Assembly: GCF_000805385.1 (NCBI RefSeq)
Contig: NZ_JTJW01000001.1
Coordinates: forward strand, 62,001 to 126,000
DNA length: 64,000 nt
Source of the DNA: Mycolicibacterium setense
Lineage (GTDB): Bacteria > Actinomycetota > Actinomycetes > Mycobacteriales > Mycobacteriaceae
Direction of reading: 5' to 3'
The notes beneath the pieces are model-generated. The model made no database searches. It had not been told where the DNA came from and worked only from the letters and a program-made list of their open reading frames with translations. Below are positions 17,939-26,274 of the stretch, in pieces. Within the stretch, counting starts at the first letter, position 1; every line of letters starts with the position of its first letter. A program made the position numbers and the translations under genes.

Positions 17939-18955
17939 TTACACGATCGACATCAGTTGTCCCAGCGTGGCGAGCTGCTGGCGGTAATCGCCATCGAGTT
18001 TGACCAGCAGCGTGGTGATGGACGCATTGCGGTACGCCGCAACACGTTCGGCGATGGCCTCTGGGGTGCCCAGAAGGTTGGTGAGGCGGCCCAAGTCGAT
18101 GGGGACGGCGGCGCGCGCTTCTTCTCGCCGCTCTGCTTGCCAGAGTTCGATGACACGAGCGACGTCACGTTCATAGCCCAGACGGTTGAACGCGTCGTTG
18201 TAGAAGTTGCGCCCGCGTGCTCCCATGGCGCCGATGGTGAACGCGTAGCCGTCTGCGTGGCGGCGGGCAGCGGCTTCGGCAGCCTCGGCGTCACTGTGGA
18301 GTTCGACAGCGACCGGCGCGACGAGATCGAGGTCGCCTAACGTGCGGCCGGCAGCGGTGGCGCCCTCCCGCAGCGGGCCGAGGAACACTTCGGCCGCTTC
18401 GGGGATGAAGGCGTTACCGAGCCAGCCGTCGGCGACTTCCCCGGTCAACCGAAGGTTCTTCGGGCCCATGGCGGCGATGTACACGGGGACGTGGCGGGGG
18501 GCCACGAGTGGCTTGAGCGCGGCCCCGCTGCTGTCGGGCAGCGGCAGGGGATAGACCTCACCCTGATGTTCCAGCCGCTCGCCGCGGCTGACGATGCGGA
18601 GGATTTCGATTGTCTCGCGGGTGGTTTGAACAGGCTTACGGAATGGGACACCGTGCCAACCCTCCATGACCCGTGGGCCCGAGGTTCCGACACCGAGCAT
18701 GAATCGGCCCTGCGATAGTTCCTGCAGGCTCAGGGCTGAGGTGGCCAACAGGGCGGGGCTGCGCGAGCCGAGCTGGACCACGAAGGTGCCCAGGCCGATC
18801 CGGTCGGTGCGGGCGGCCAGGTAGGCCAGTCCGGTGAGGGCGTCGTATCCCCACACTTCGGGCACCCACAGGGAGTCCACGCCAAGCTGTTCGGCTTCGG
18901 CTGCGAAACTCCCGGCTCCCGGCATCCGGGGTTCGATGACCACGCCGATCTTCAC
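17939..18955 (-). CDS. LLM-class F420-dependent oxidoreductase
   Basis: The protein has 338 residues with the luciferase-like TIM barrel: MLGVGTSGPRVMEGWHGV, then PVYIAAMGPKNLRLTGEVADGWLG, the pattern of mycobacterial F420-dependent (MSMEG-type) oxidoreductases. The start at GTG 18955 was chosen because it overlaps the stop codon of the SRPBCC gene (GTGA), indicating a coupled two-gene operon. Such enzymes transfer a hydride from reduced F420; the substrate is unknown. The SRPBCC partner may bind the same hydrophobic ligand. It is convergent with the SDR gene, 61 bp away. Confidence 0.85.
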   Translation of the reverse strand: MKIGVVIEPRMPGAGSFAAEAEQLGVDSLWVPEVWGYDALTGLAYLAARTDRIGLGTFVVQLGSRSPALLATSALSLQELSQGRFMLGVGTSGPRVMEGWHGVPFRKPVQTTRETIEILRIVSRGERLEHQGEVYPLPLPDSSGAALKPLVAPRHVPVYIAAMGPKNLRLTGEVADGWLGNAFIPEAAEVFLGPLREGATAAGRTLGDLDLVAPVAVELHSDAEAAEAAARRHADGYAFTIGAMGARGRNFYNDAFNRLGYERDVARVIELWQAERREEARAAVPIDLGRLTNLLGTPEAIAERVAAYRNASITTLLVKLDGDYRQQLATLGQLMSIV

Positions 18956-19455
18956 GACGACTCCTTGGCTCCGAGTTGTTCGGCGAGCCACGCAAGGTTG
19001 GTACGCATGTTCTGCTGCCATTCCTCAAGTCGGCGGGCGACGATTCTGCCTTCCTTTTCCGGCATGGCAAGAATCGCGGGGGTCAGTCCCGAAGGCCCCG
19101 GGCCCATCCTCGCCCACTGACGCACGATGGCGCCCTGGCTGGACGGCTCGACTTCGAAACCCCATGTGGCGGTGATACCTTCGGCACCGTGGACGTTCCA
19201 GGTCCAGCGGCGACCGGGCTCCACTTCGGCGACTTCGCAGACGGTTTGCCATTCGCCGAAGGCGTCGTGCCGGTTATACCCGCGGAAGCGCGCCCCGACC
19301 TCGATGTGATCGGCACCGTCAAGCCACTCGACGTGCTTGAGTTCAGCCGAGTTACGCACCGGCAGTTCGATGTCCGTGACGTAGCGCCATGCGACGTCGG
19401 CATCGCATGGCACAACCTGTGTCACTTCCACAGTGGGCTGATCGCGGTACCGCAC
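18952..19455 (-). CDS. SRPBCC (polyketide cyclase/dehydrase-like) protein
   Basis: The protein has 167 residues with the START-like pattern: VEVTQVVPCDADVAWRYVTD, then GARFRGYNRHDAFGEWQTVC, WGFEVEP, and a long C-terminal helix (RRLEEWQQNMRTNLAWLAEQ). I chose GTG 19455, preceded by AAAGGA; an in-frame TTG at 19494 has no ribosome binding site. It is translationally coupled to the F420 oxidoreductase downstream. The family binds hydrophobic ligands; a precise role cannot be given. Confidence 0.8.
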   Translation of the reverse strand: MRYRDQPTVEVTQVVPCDADVAWRYVTDIELPVRNSAELKHVEWLDGADHIEVGARFRGYNRHDAFGEWQTVCEVAEVEPGRRWTWNVHGAEGITATWGFEVEPSSQGAIVRQWARMGPGPSGLTPAILAMPEKEGRIVARRLEEWQQNMRTNLAWLAEQLGAKESS

Positions 19456-19583
19456 CAGGCGTCCTTTCGTTGACGTTGTTACGGGTTCGTTCAATACGCA
19501 TGCCGGTACACCGCAGCGCTACCGACATCATGCCTCGGCCATGCACGACCGATCGGATACATCCTGGTATCAGTTGCGGCGCG

Positions 19584-19615
19584 GTCACACTGTTAACTGC
19601 CGTCACTTTGTTAAC
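19584..19615 (+). promoter_or_regulatory. two direct repeats GTCAC-N2-TGTTAAC before a DUF1906 gene
   Basis: The 14-bp unit occurs at 19584-19597 (spacer AC) and 19602-19615 (spacer TT), an 18-bp period, ending 8 bp before the GTG start at 19624. It looks like a pair of regulator sites over the promoter of this secreted protein. There is no Shine-Dalgarno sequence before 19624, so a short or absent leader is possible. Confidence 0.45.
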
Positions 19616-19623
19616 ATCGCGCC

Positions 19624-20391
19624 GTGCAGGTTTCCCGGCGTGACGCGCTGCGCTATGCCGCCGCGGTGTCGGCAATGGCCGGACTGGGTGCGGCGGCAGG
19701 TCTTGGCGCACCCACGGCGTCGGCCGCCGCGCCCACCCTGATCGACTTCGCCGCGCGTCAGATACCGGCCCGGGACATCCGGGCGGCCGGTCACGCCGGG
19801 GTGATCAACTACGTCTCGACGTCACGGCCCGGCTCGACGTTCGGCGCCAAGCCGATCACGCTGCCCTACGCCCGGGAATTGAACGCCGCCGGGCTGGCTA
19901 TCGTCAGCAACTACCAGTACGGCAAGCCGGGCGGGACCGCACCGTCGGACTTCACGCGCGGTTACGCCGGTGGCATCGCCGACGCGCGCACCGCCTGGCA
20001 GCTGCACACCGCCGCCGGTGGCGGCAAGACCGCACCGATCTTCTTCAGCGTCGACGACGACATCGACCGGAACACGTGGAATTCCCTCGCACTGCCGTGG
20101 TTTCGGGGAATCAACTCCGTGATCGGGGTGCAGCGCACCGGTATCTACGCCGGTATCAGGCCGTGCCAGTGGGCGATTGCCGATGGTGTGATCGGGAGGT
20201 CGAGCACGCCCGGCCGCGCGTGGGCATGGCAGACCCGATCCTGGTCAGGCGGTCAGGTCCACCCGGCCGCAGTGATGTACCAGCGGATCATCGATACCGC
20301 CTCGAATCCGGGACCGGTGGTCGGCGGCATCCGCGTCGACGTCAACGACGCCCTGGCCCAGGATTGCGGCCAGTGGAACCTACATCCGTGA
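19624..20391 (+). CDS. DUF1906 (Rv2525c-like) Tat-secreted glycoside-hydrolase-like protein
   Basis: The protein has 255 residues. The N-terminus has the Tat motif SRRDALR, a hydrophobic Ala/Gly stretch and an Ala-x-Ala site (TASAA). The DUF1906 barrel follows: LIDFAARQIPARDIRAAGHA, GKPGGTAPSDFTRGYAGGIA, FFSVDDDIDRNTW, and AWAWQTRSWSGG. Rv2525c is the M. tuberculosis relative, a Tat-exported protein linked to cell-wall properties. Acid residues in VDDD may be functional, as in related GH25-like folds, but enzymatic activity is not established. Start GTG 19624. A paralogue on the opposite strand begins at 478. Confidence 0.85.
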   Translation: MQVSRRDALRYAAAVSAMAGLGAAAGLGAPTASAAAPTLIDFAARQIPARDIRAAGHAGVINYVSTSRPGSTFGAKPITLPYARELNAAGLAIVSNYQYGKPGGTAPSDFTRGYAGGIADARTAWQLHTAAGGGKTAPIFFSVDDDIDRNTWNSLALPWFRGINSVIGVQRTGIYAGIRPCQWAIADGVIGRSSTPGRAWAWQTRSWSGGQVHPAAVMYQRIIDTASNPGPVVGGIRVDVNDALAQDCGQWNLHP

Positions 20392-20405
20392 GGGGCTGAA
20401 CCACA

Positions 20406-20846
20406 TCAGGCGGCCGTGACCCGCATCTCGGCGCCCGGATGCGAACTGAGCGTGACCACCACGGTGCCGCTGCCTGTCTCGAATGTGCTGTTGGCGTAGC
20501 CGATGAACCCGTAGTGCCCGTCGATCGTCGATACGGCGGTGATGTCACCCCGCCCCGAGGCGCCGGTATCGAGATTCACCCACGCGGCTGTCACGGTGAG
20601 TGCACACGAACCGTCGTAGATGCCGGCGTCGTAGTGGATCGCAACACGCACGCCGTCCTCGACACGATCGTCGACCTGTACCGGCGTCACCTGAGCCTCG
20701 GCACTGACGCTTCCGGCACACGTCGGGGACGCCACCACCGGAACGCGGTCGAGTTGCGCGGAGCCCTCGGCGTGGGCCGCGGCCGTCCAGTACCAGGGGG
20801 CCGTCACCACGATGCCGAGAATGCCGGCAAGGCGGAACGCAGTCAT
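20406..20846 (-). CDS. secreted hypothetical protein
   Basis: The protein has 146 residues, read from ATG 20846. The first 26 residues form a signal peptide (hydrophobic core LAGILGIVVTAPWYW, cleavage near AHA-EG). The mature part is beta-rich with two Cys (PTCAGSV and GSCALTV) that could form a disulfide, and ends in alternating Thr/Val strands. I do not recognise a family. It is convergent with the DUF1906 gene, 14 bp apart. Extracellular location is well supported; function is unknown. Confidence 0.65.
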   Translation of the reverse strand: MTAFRLAGILGIVVTAPWYWTAAAHAEGSAQLDRVPVVASPTCAGSVSAEAQVTPVQVDDRVEDGVRVAIHYDAGIYDGSCALTVTAAWVNLDTGASGRGDITAVSTIDGHYGFIGYANSTFETGSGTVVVTLSSHPGAEMRVTAA

Positions 20847-20981
20847 GCTCCGATTATCGACCACCGGGCAGGGGGCGTTACCTTGCGGATGACCCAGCCG
20901 AATCGCGCCGTTTAGGCTGTGATGGCCGGTGAGCGCAGCGTGAACCTGCTCCCTGGTCCGGGATCTACTCGAAGGAGACTC

Positions 20982-21878
20982 ATGCGTGGGCGGCTGTTGA
21001 ATCGAGCGGTGACGAGAATGGCAATCGTCTCTGTGGCGCTGCTCGTGAACGGTTGTGAGGCCCAGGCGTGGAGCACGCCTCCGGCCCCCGAGAACCCGCC
21101 TGCCTCGTTTCCCGCGCTGCCCGCGGCCCCGCCGCCGGCGGCATTCGAGGGACTCGATGCCCGCACCCGTCAAGCCACCGCCGACGCGGCCAAGTCCGGG
21201 GCCGACATCGAGATCGTCGCACTGGACCGCGACACCGGCCAGGTCGTCTCCAACGGCGCCAACAAACCCTTCCCGATCGCCTCGGTGGTGAAGCTGTTCA
21301 TCGCCGACGACCTGCTGCTGCAGGAGTCGAAGGGCGAGACGAAACTGTCTGCGGCCGACCGCAAGTCGCTCGACGTCATGCTGCGCTCCTCCGATGACGG
21401 TGCGGCCCAGAGCTTCTGGGACCGCAGCGGCGGCAACGCCGTCATCTCACGCATCGTGGCGCGGTACGGGTTGACGGGTACCACCGCGCCCTACAACGGA
21501 CACTGGGACGTCACGCAAAGCACCGCAAGCGATCTGGTCCGTTACTACGACATGCTGTTGGACGGCAGCGGTGGGCTGCCGGCCGAGCAGGCCGAGGTGA
21601 TCATGAACAACCTCGCGCAATCCACGCCGACGGGAACCGACGGATACCCGCAGCGCTTCGGCATCCCCGACGGACTCTATGCCGAGGCGGTCGCGGTCAA
21701 GCAGGGCTGGTTCTGCTGCTGGAACGGCGGCAACCAGTTGCACGTGTCCACCGGCGCGATCGGACCCGAACGCCGCTACGTCATGGCGATCGGCTCTCTG
21801 GAACCCGGCGACGGAGCCTCGGCTCGCAACACCGTCACCCAGGCAGTCAAGACGATGTTCCCCGGCGGTCACGTCTAG
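20982..21878 (+). CDS. serine beta-lactamase-like exported protein (LppW-like)
   Basis: The protein has 298 residues. It begins at ATG 20982 after GAAGGAGA. The signal region ends in LLVNGC, a possible lipobox, followed by a Pro/Ala-rich spacer. The beta-lactamase/PBP fold is seen in the active-site SVVK (IASVVKLF), SDD in the place of SDN (LRSSDDGAA) and VKQGW in the place of the KTG strand. Loss of the exact SDN and KTG motifs argues against ordinary beta-lactamase activity. M. tuberculosis LppW is the type of protein it resembles. A cell-envelope role is likely. Confidence 0.75.
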   Translation: MRGRLLNRAVTRMAIVSVALLVNGCEAQAWSTPPAPENPPASFPALPAAPPPAAFEGLDARTRQATADAAKSGADIEIVALDRDTGQVVSNGANKPFPIASVVKLFIADDLLLQESKGETKLSAADRKSLDVMLRSSDDGAAQSFWDRSGGNAVISRIVARYGLTGTTAPYNGHWDVTQSTASDLVRYYDMLLDGSGGLPAEQAEVIMNNLAQSTPTGTDGYPQRFGIPDGLYAEAVAVKQGWFCCWNGGNQLHVSTGAIGPERRYVMAIGSLEPGDGASARNTVTQAVKTMFPGGHV

Positions 21879-21897
21879 CGCTTCGCGGGGCGGTCGG

Positions 21898-22956
21898 TCA
21901 GTGGCGAGGTGTCGTGGTGATGTGCACGTGGTCGTAGTGGCCGTAACCCGATGCCTGTGGGCCGGACGGCGTGTAATAGGTGCCGCGCCAGATCACATCC
22001 TGTAACCCCAAACGGGCCGCGTTGCTCATCGCGAACGCGAGAATCTCGTCGCCGAGCGCGATGCCCTCGGGGCTTTCGGGATTGGGAATCATGATGTCGA
22101 TCGCCAGACCGTTGGGGTGCCACGGCTTCGAATCCGGCCGGACTCCATCGATGTCGGCGATCTGGGGAAACCGTGCGCTCACGGCCCGGGCGGCCAGGAC
22201 GGTGTTGGGCTGCAACCCTGCCTCGTTCGCGACGCCGACGGGCAGCGCCTCGGGGATGTCTGCCCGAGCCGCCGCGAGGGACGGTTCTGACAGAGCGGGC
22301 GCGCTCGCGTTGTCGACCACGGCCTGCTGTTGTGGTGTCAACGCTCCGTACTGCGCTTCGGCGTCGGCGATCTGCCGCAGCAATTCGCGCCACTTGGCCT
22401 GCAGGTCTGCGCGCACCGACTCCGCACGCTCGGCCGCGACGCGGGCATCAGCGGCCGATTTCTCCGACGCCGCGGCAGCCTCGGCCGCCCGCTCACGTGC
22501 CGATCGATAGGCCTCCAGCTGGCCCGCTGCCCCATCGGCGACCGCCCGCTGGATCGACAGCTGATCGATCAGCTGTTGCGGAGAACCTGCGGTCAGCATC
22601 GCCGCCACATCACCGGTGCGTCCACTCATATAGGTCATCGCGGCCACCCGGTTGACGGCGGCCTGATGGGGCTGAAGCTGGGTGTTCGCGACGTCGAGCG
22701 CCTCCTGGTCGACGCGATGGCGGTCTGCCGCCGCCGTCTGTTCGGCCAGCCTGGCGTCGACATCGCGTTGGGCAGCTGTCACGGACTCGCGAGTCTGAAC
22801 CGCCTGACGGGACAGCTCGTTGAGCTCGGCCATCGCGTCAGCCGCAGGCTCCGCCTGCACGCCGGCTGTCGCCGTCGCGAGCACCAGGACCGCGGCCACT
22901 GAACCGCACGCCGTTCGCCCCAGCAAGCGGCGCACCCCGGTCATTCGGATTGTCAC
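21898..22956 (-). CDS. secreted coiled-coil protein with M15-like peptidase C-terminal domain
   Basis: The protein has 352 residues. The signal peptide reaches GVQA near residue 35. Residues 40-210 are a long coiled coil rich in Ala, Glu, Gln and Arg, as in PcsB/RipA-type wall-hydrolase helpers. The C-terminal domain carries WHPNGLAIDIM and GYGHYDHVHIT, that is HxxGxAxD and HxH metal-ligand motifs of M15-type D,D-peptidases (ARB_07466-like domain). It probably cuts or senses peptidoglycan. GTG 22956 lies very close to the AAGGA motif; ATG 22944 is an equally good start. It is convergent with the beta-lactamase-like gene. Confidence 0.75.
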   Translation of the reverse strand: MTIRMTGVRRLLGRTACGSVAAVLVLATATAGVQAEPAADAMAELNELSRQAVQTRESVTAAQRDVDARLAEQTAAADRHRVDQEALDVANTQLQPHQAAVNRVAAMTYMSGRTGDVAAMLTAGSPQQLIDQLSIQRAVADGAAGQLEAYRSARERAAEAAAASEKSAADARVAAERAESVRADLQAKWRELLRQIADAEAQYGALTPQQQAVVDNASAPALSEPSLAAARADIPEALPVGVANEAGLQPNTVLAARAVSARFPQIADIDGVRPDSKPWHPNGLAIDIMIPNPESPEGIALGDEILAFAMSNAARLGLQDVIWRGTYYTPSGPQASGYGHYDHVHITTTPRH

Positions 22957-23057
22957 GGTCCTTCACTGCAAGGACCGCTCATGGCCCGGCTGGATATCTC
23001 CCGGACAGGCTACGAACTGACCAAGGCGATGTCTACCCCGCGGGATGGCGTTGTCGA

Positions 23058-23471
23058 TCAGGACACGTCTTCTGACTGCTCCTCTATGTCGCTCAGCTCC
23101 GACACCGGGACCTCGCCCATCACCTCGTACTTGTCGGGCCGCGACATTCCCGGCAGCCCGCACACCTCGTCGAAGTTCACACCCAGGTAGGTGACGAACG
23201 CGGTACCAGCGGTGTCCGAGCCGATTTCGAAAGGGTGCCCACGCCACTGGCATGTCGTGCGCACCTTGACGAGCCGCTCGACCTCATCCATCGGCATCAG
23301 CCGTTCGCCCCTTGCCCGCTGCCTCCGCGATGGCTCAAATCCTGCGGGGAGCGGCTCATCGTTGGAGAACAGACGCACACGGCCCTCACGGAGCAACCAC
23401 GCGCGATACTCACGGCCGCCGTACGTCGCGTAGTAGCCACTACCCCGCCACGCCCGTTCAGCGGAACTCAT
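23058..23471 (-). CDS. hypothetical protein
   Basis: The protein has 137 residues if it starts at ATG 23471; an upstream in-frame ATG at 23519 would add 16 residues. It has no signal peptide or membrane segment. The sequence is rich in Arg and aromatic residues at the N-terminus (GSGYYATYGGREYRAWLL) and acidic at the C-terminus (SDIEEQSEDVS). I do not recognise a family. It is divergent from the TetR gene at 23664, which may control it. Confidence 0.55.
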   Translation of the reverse strand: MSSAERAWRGSGYYATYGGREYRAWLLREGRVRLFSNDEPLPAGFEPSRRQRARGERLMPMDEVERLVKVRTTCQWRGHPFEIGSDTAGTAFVTYLGVNFDEVCGLPGMSRPDKYEVMGEVPVSELSDIEEQSEDVS

Positions 23472-23663
23472 GTGCGACCCGCCCAGTCCCTCTTCGACAC
23501 GCCGTACATCCTGACGCACATCTCACGAGCCGGCGGCCGCTGCGAACCGCGACGTCCATCGCCGGACACGCGTCGGCGTCAGTGAAGCTGCCCCGAACGC
23601 GGCCCGGCGTTAACAATCCATGTGTATTATTACGTCTGTATTGGAACAACGAAAGGGAGACAA

Positions 23664-24260
23664 ATGCCGAAACAGGTCGATCACCAGGAGCGTCGCGAAA
23701 CGATCGCCCGCGCTCTCTGGCGTGTGGTGGATCAACGCGGAGTCTTGCGTCTGAGTCTGCGCGAGGTGGCGACAGAGGCCGAGATGTCACACGGACAGCT
23801 CCAGCACTACTTCGCGAGTCGTCAGGAGCTGCTTTCGTTCGCGATGGACTTCGCCGCCGAACAGACTGCTCAGCGCGTGGCCCGTGGCCTGCAGGAGCTC
23901 GGCGCGGCGCCGCACCCTCGAGACGTCCTGCGGTTGACACTCGTCGAAATGCTGCCGCTGCACGCAGATGCGCGCGCGACGAGCCGAATGAATGCCGCCT
24001 ACGTTCTCGAAGCACTGCACGACAACACGATTCGCGATCGCACGCGCGAGGGCTTACGTCAGGGACGGGAACAGGTCAAAGCACTCATCACCCAAGCGAT
24101 CACTGAGGGAAAGATCGCCCGCGATCGCGACGCCGACACCGAGACCGACCGCGTCCTTGCGTTGACCGGCCTGACACCCCTTCTCGACCTGGAGGTCATC
24201 AATCCCGGGGAGGCTCTCGCCGCAATCGATCAGCATCTCGACGAACTCTTCACGTCGTAG
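23664..24260 (+). CDS. TetR-family transcriptional regulator
   Basis: The protein has 198 residues. The N-terminal domain reads ETIARALWRVVDQRGVLRLS, then LREVATEAEMSHGQLQHYF, a TetR helix-turn-helix of the BetI/AcrR type. I chose ATG 23664, preceded by GAAAGGGAGA. The upstream DNA (23620-23650) is strikingly AT-rich for this genome and probably contains the promoter. The gene is divergent from the hypothetical protein at 23058-23471 and convergent with dnaB. The ligand is unknown. Confidence 0.85.
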   Translation: MPKQVDHQERRETIARALWRVVDQRGVLRLSLREVATEAEMSHGQLQHYFASRQELLSFAMDFAAEQTAQRVARGLQELGAAPHPRDVLRLTLVEMLPLHADARATSRMNAAYVLEALHDNTIRDRTREGLRQGREQVKALITQAITEGKIARDRDADTETDRVLALTGLTPLLDLEVINPGEALAAIDQHLDELFTS

Positions 24261-24371
24261 AGAAGCACTCGGGCGCATCACCACGATCTTCAACCCGCGC
24301 CCTGAATCGCGCGGTCGAATCTCACTGCCCTGTCACACATGACGTCAGGAAGGACAATCTACGGGCTGCAT

Positions 24372-25757
24372 CTAGCGCGCCATATTCGTAAACCGCGAGA
24401 AGTGAAGCTGGTGCGCCACAGTGATATTCGCCGTCGGGCCGTTGCGGTGCTTACCCAGAATAATATCGGCTTCACCACCGCGCGGGTCTTCACGATCGAT
24501 TGCATCAGGCCTGTGCAACAGCATGACCATGTCCGCATCTTGCTCGAGTGATCCGGATTCGCGCAGGTCAGAGACTTGCGGACGTTTATCTGTGCGCTGT
24601 TCCGGACCACGGTTAAGCTGGCTAATTGCTACCACCGGAACATTTAGTTCTTTTGCCATCAATTTGAGGCTACGCGAAAAATCTGACACTTCTTGCTGAC
24701 GTGATTCGTATTTCTTACCCGAACTCATCAGCTGCATATAGTCAACGACCACCAGTTTCAGATCCGCCTTTTGGGCGAGCCGTCGACCTTTTGCCCGGAT
24801 CTCCATCATGGTCAGGTTCGGCGAATCGTCGATGTAGAGCGGCGCCTCGCTGATCTCGCTCATCCGGCGGGCCAGCTTGGTCCAGTCGTCATCGCTCATC
24901 CGACCCGAACGCATATCGCCCAGTTTGATTTTCGCCTCGGCCGAGAGCAGTCGCATGACGATCTCGGACTTGCTCATTTCCAGCGAGAAGATGACGCTGG
25001 CCATCCGGTGCTTGATCGAGCAGGACCGCATAAAGTCAAGTCCCAGAGTGCTTTTCCCCACGCCTGGACGCGCCGCGATGATGATCATCTGCCCGGCATG
25101 CAGCCCATTGGTGATCTCGTCGAGTTCGGTGAAACCGGTGGGCACGCCGCGGGAGATGCCGCCCTGCGAGGCGATCGCGTCGATCTCGTCCATCGTGGGC
25201 TGCAGCAGGTCCTCGAGCGGGACGAAGTCCTCCGAGGCGCGACGTTCGGTGACGTCGTAGATCTCGGCCTGCGCGCGGTCGACCACATCGCTGACATCCG
25301 CACCGTCGGCCCCGGCGTAGCCGTACTGCACCACCCGGGTGCCCGCCTCCACCAACCGGCGCAGCATCGCCTTGTCGGCGACGATGGCGGCATAGAAACC
25401 GGCGTTGGCCGCCGTCGGCACTGTTGAGATCAAGGTGTGCAGATACGGGGCGCCGCCGATGCGGCGCAACAGCCCCCGGCGATCGAGTTCGGAGGCCACG
25501 GTGACGGCGTCCGCGGGCTCACCGCGCCCGTACAAATCGAGGATCGCGTCATAGACGTTCTGGTGGGCCGGGCGGTAGAAGTCGCCGGGCCGCAACCGCT
25601 CGAGCACATCGGCGATCGCGTCCTTGCTCAACAGCATGCCGCCGAGGACAGCCTGCTCGGCCGCCATGTCCTGCGGCGGCTGCCGGCCGAAGTCCTCCCC
25701 AGGCGGAGGGCCATCCATATGCGAATCCGGATGCCCCAGGTCGTCCACCACCGCCAC
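24372..25757 (-). CDS. dnaB: replicative DNA helicase DnaB, intein-free
   Basis: The protein has 461 residues. The N-terminal primase-interacting domain (QDMAAEQAVLGGMLLSKDAI) is followed by a RecA-like motor with Walker A ARPGVGKST (residues 230-238), Walker B VVVDYMQLM and the arginine-finger region KHRNGPT. I chose GTG 25757 (VAVVDDLG), which matches the M. tuberculosis N-terminus and has GGGGAG upstream. M. tuberculosis DnaB has an intein after RESG; here the site reads LRESGSLEQD (junction at 24551/24552) and is empty. By hand count the 3' part 24361-24780 is about 53% GC against about 71% at 25141-25380, suggesting a mosaic gene. Confidence 0.97.
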   Translation of the reverse strand: MAVVDDLGHPDSHMDGPPPGEDFGRQPPQDMAAEQAVLGGMLLSKDAIADVLERLRPGDFYRPAHQNVYDAILDLYGRGEPADAVTVASELDRRGLLRRIGGAPYLHTLISTVPTAANAGFYAAIVADKAMLRRLVEAGTRVVQYGYAGADGADVSDVVDRAQAEIYDVTERRASEDFVPLEDLLQPTMDEIDAIASQGGISRGVPTGFTELDEITNGLHAGQMIIIAARPGVGKSTLGLDFMRSCSIKHRMASVIFSLEMSKSEIVMRLLSAEAKIKLGDMRSGRMSDDDWTKLARRMSEISEAPLYIDDSPNLTMMEIRAKGRRLAQKADLKLVVVDYMQLMSSGKKYESRQQEVSDFSRSLKLMAKELNVPVVAISQLNRGPEQRTDKRPQVSDLRESGSLEQDADMVMLLHRPDAIDREDPRGGEADIILGKHRNGPTANITVAHQLHFSRFTNMAR

Positions 25758-25797
25758 GGACTCCCCACCCCCTTCCGAAACCCATCTCACGACGGGC

Positions 25798-25813
25798 TCG
25801 AACATCTATTCGA
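25798..25813. promoter_or_regulatory. LexA (SOS) box upstream of dnaB
   Basis: TCGAACATCTATTCGA matches the mycobacterial SOS box TCGAAC-N4-GTTCGA in 11 of 12 fixed positions (A for G at the seventh). It lies 41 bp upstream of the chosen dnaB start, a normal operator position for that gene. Confidence 0.6.
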
Positions 25814-26186
25814 ATCGGTACTGCAACTGTAGAACAGGGCTCCGACAAAGCTTCGTGACGGCGCTGCGACGCATCACGGTAGACGTTGCTGGCGTCGCCC
25901 GAAACCACCCCTGTTGATGAACCTGTGGATGGCATGGGGATAGGTCTCGGTCGCGGTGTTGAACCTCTGGGGAGAACCTGTGGATCATTCCAGAACAATC
26001 TGTTGTTTTCCCAGGTCAGGGTGCCATAGAGACTGTCAGTGATTGTGCATGGGAAGTTCTTCGGCGTGTCGTGCCGGGTTGCCGTCCCGGGCGTGTTGTG
26101 TTGCGTGCCGGAACCGCGCCGGTTAACACCAGGTGTGCTTCGCTGTCCAGAGTTTTGCGCAGCGCGTTCGCCAGACATACAGCAAA
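25814..26186. other. non-coding region upstream of dnaB with repeated DnaA-box-like motifs
   Basis: No gene is visible in these roughly 370 bases. GAACCTGTGGAT occurs twice in the same orientation, at 25919-25930 and 25974-25985; each holds TGTGGAT, seven of nine bases of the classical DnaA box on the reverse strand. AT-rich stretches follow. The region should contain the dnaB promoter near the LexA box and the end of rplI transcription. Confidence 0.4.
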
Positions 26187-26224
26187 CGCCCGAGTGGAAA
26201 CCTTTGCAGGCTTCCACCCGGGCG
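26187..26224 (-). terminator. hairpin terminator after rplI
   Basis: On the minus strand CGCCCGGGTGGAA pairs with TTCCACTCGGGCG over 13 positions with one G-U pair and a 12-base loop, followed by TTTGCTGT. It lies 50 bp past the rplI stop codon, so it should end the rpsF-ssb-rpsR-rplI transcript. Confidence 0.75.
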
Positions 26225-26274
26225 ATTGAATGCCGGCGGAACTACTCCGCTACGGGATTACTCCCGCGACCGGA

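Noticed and set aside
20982..21878. Functional class A beta-lactamase
   Set aside because: SxxK is present, but SDN is SDD and KTG is KQG, and a lipobox-like site precedes the domain; a non-lactamase envelope role is more likely.
24372..25757. Intein in dnaB
   Set aside because: The extein sequence is continuous through the known insertion site; no splicing motifs or endonuclease domain are present.
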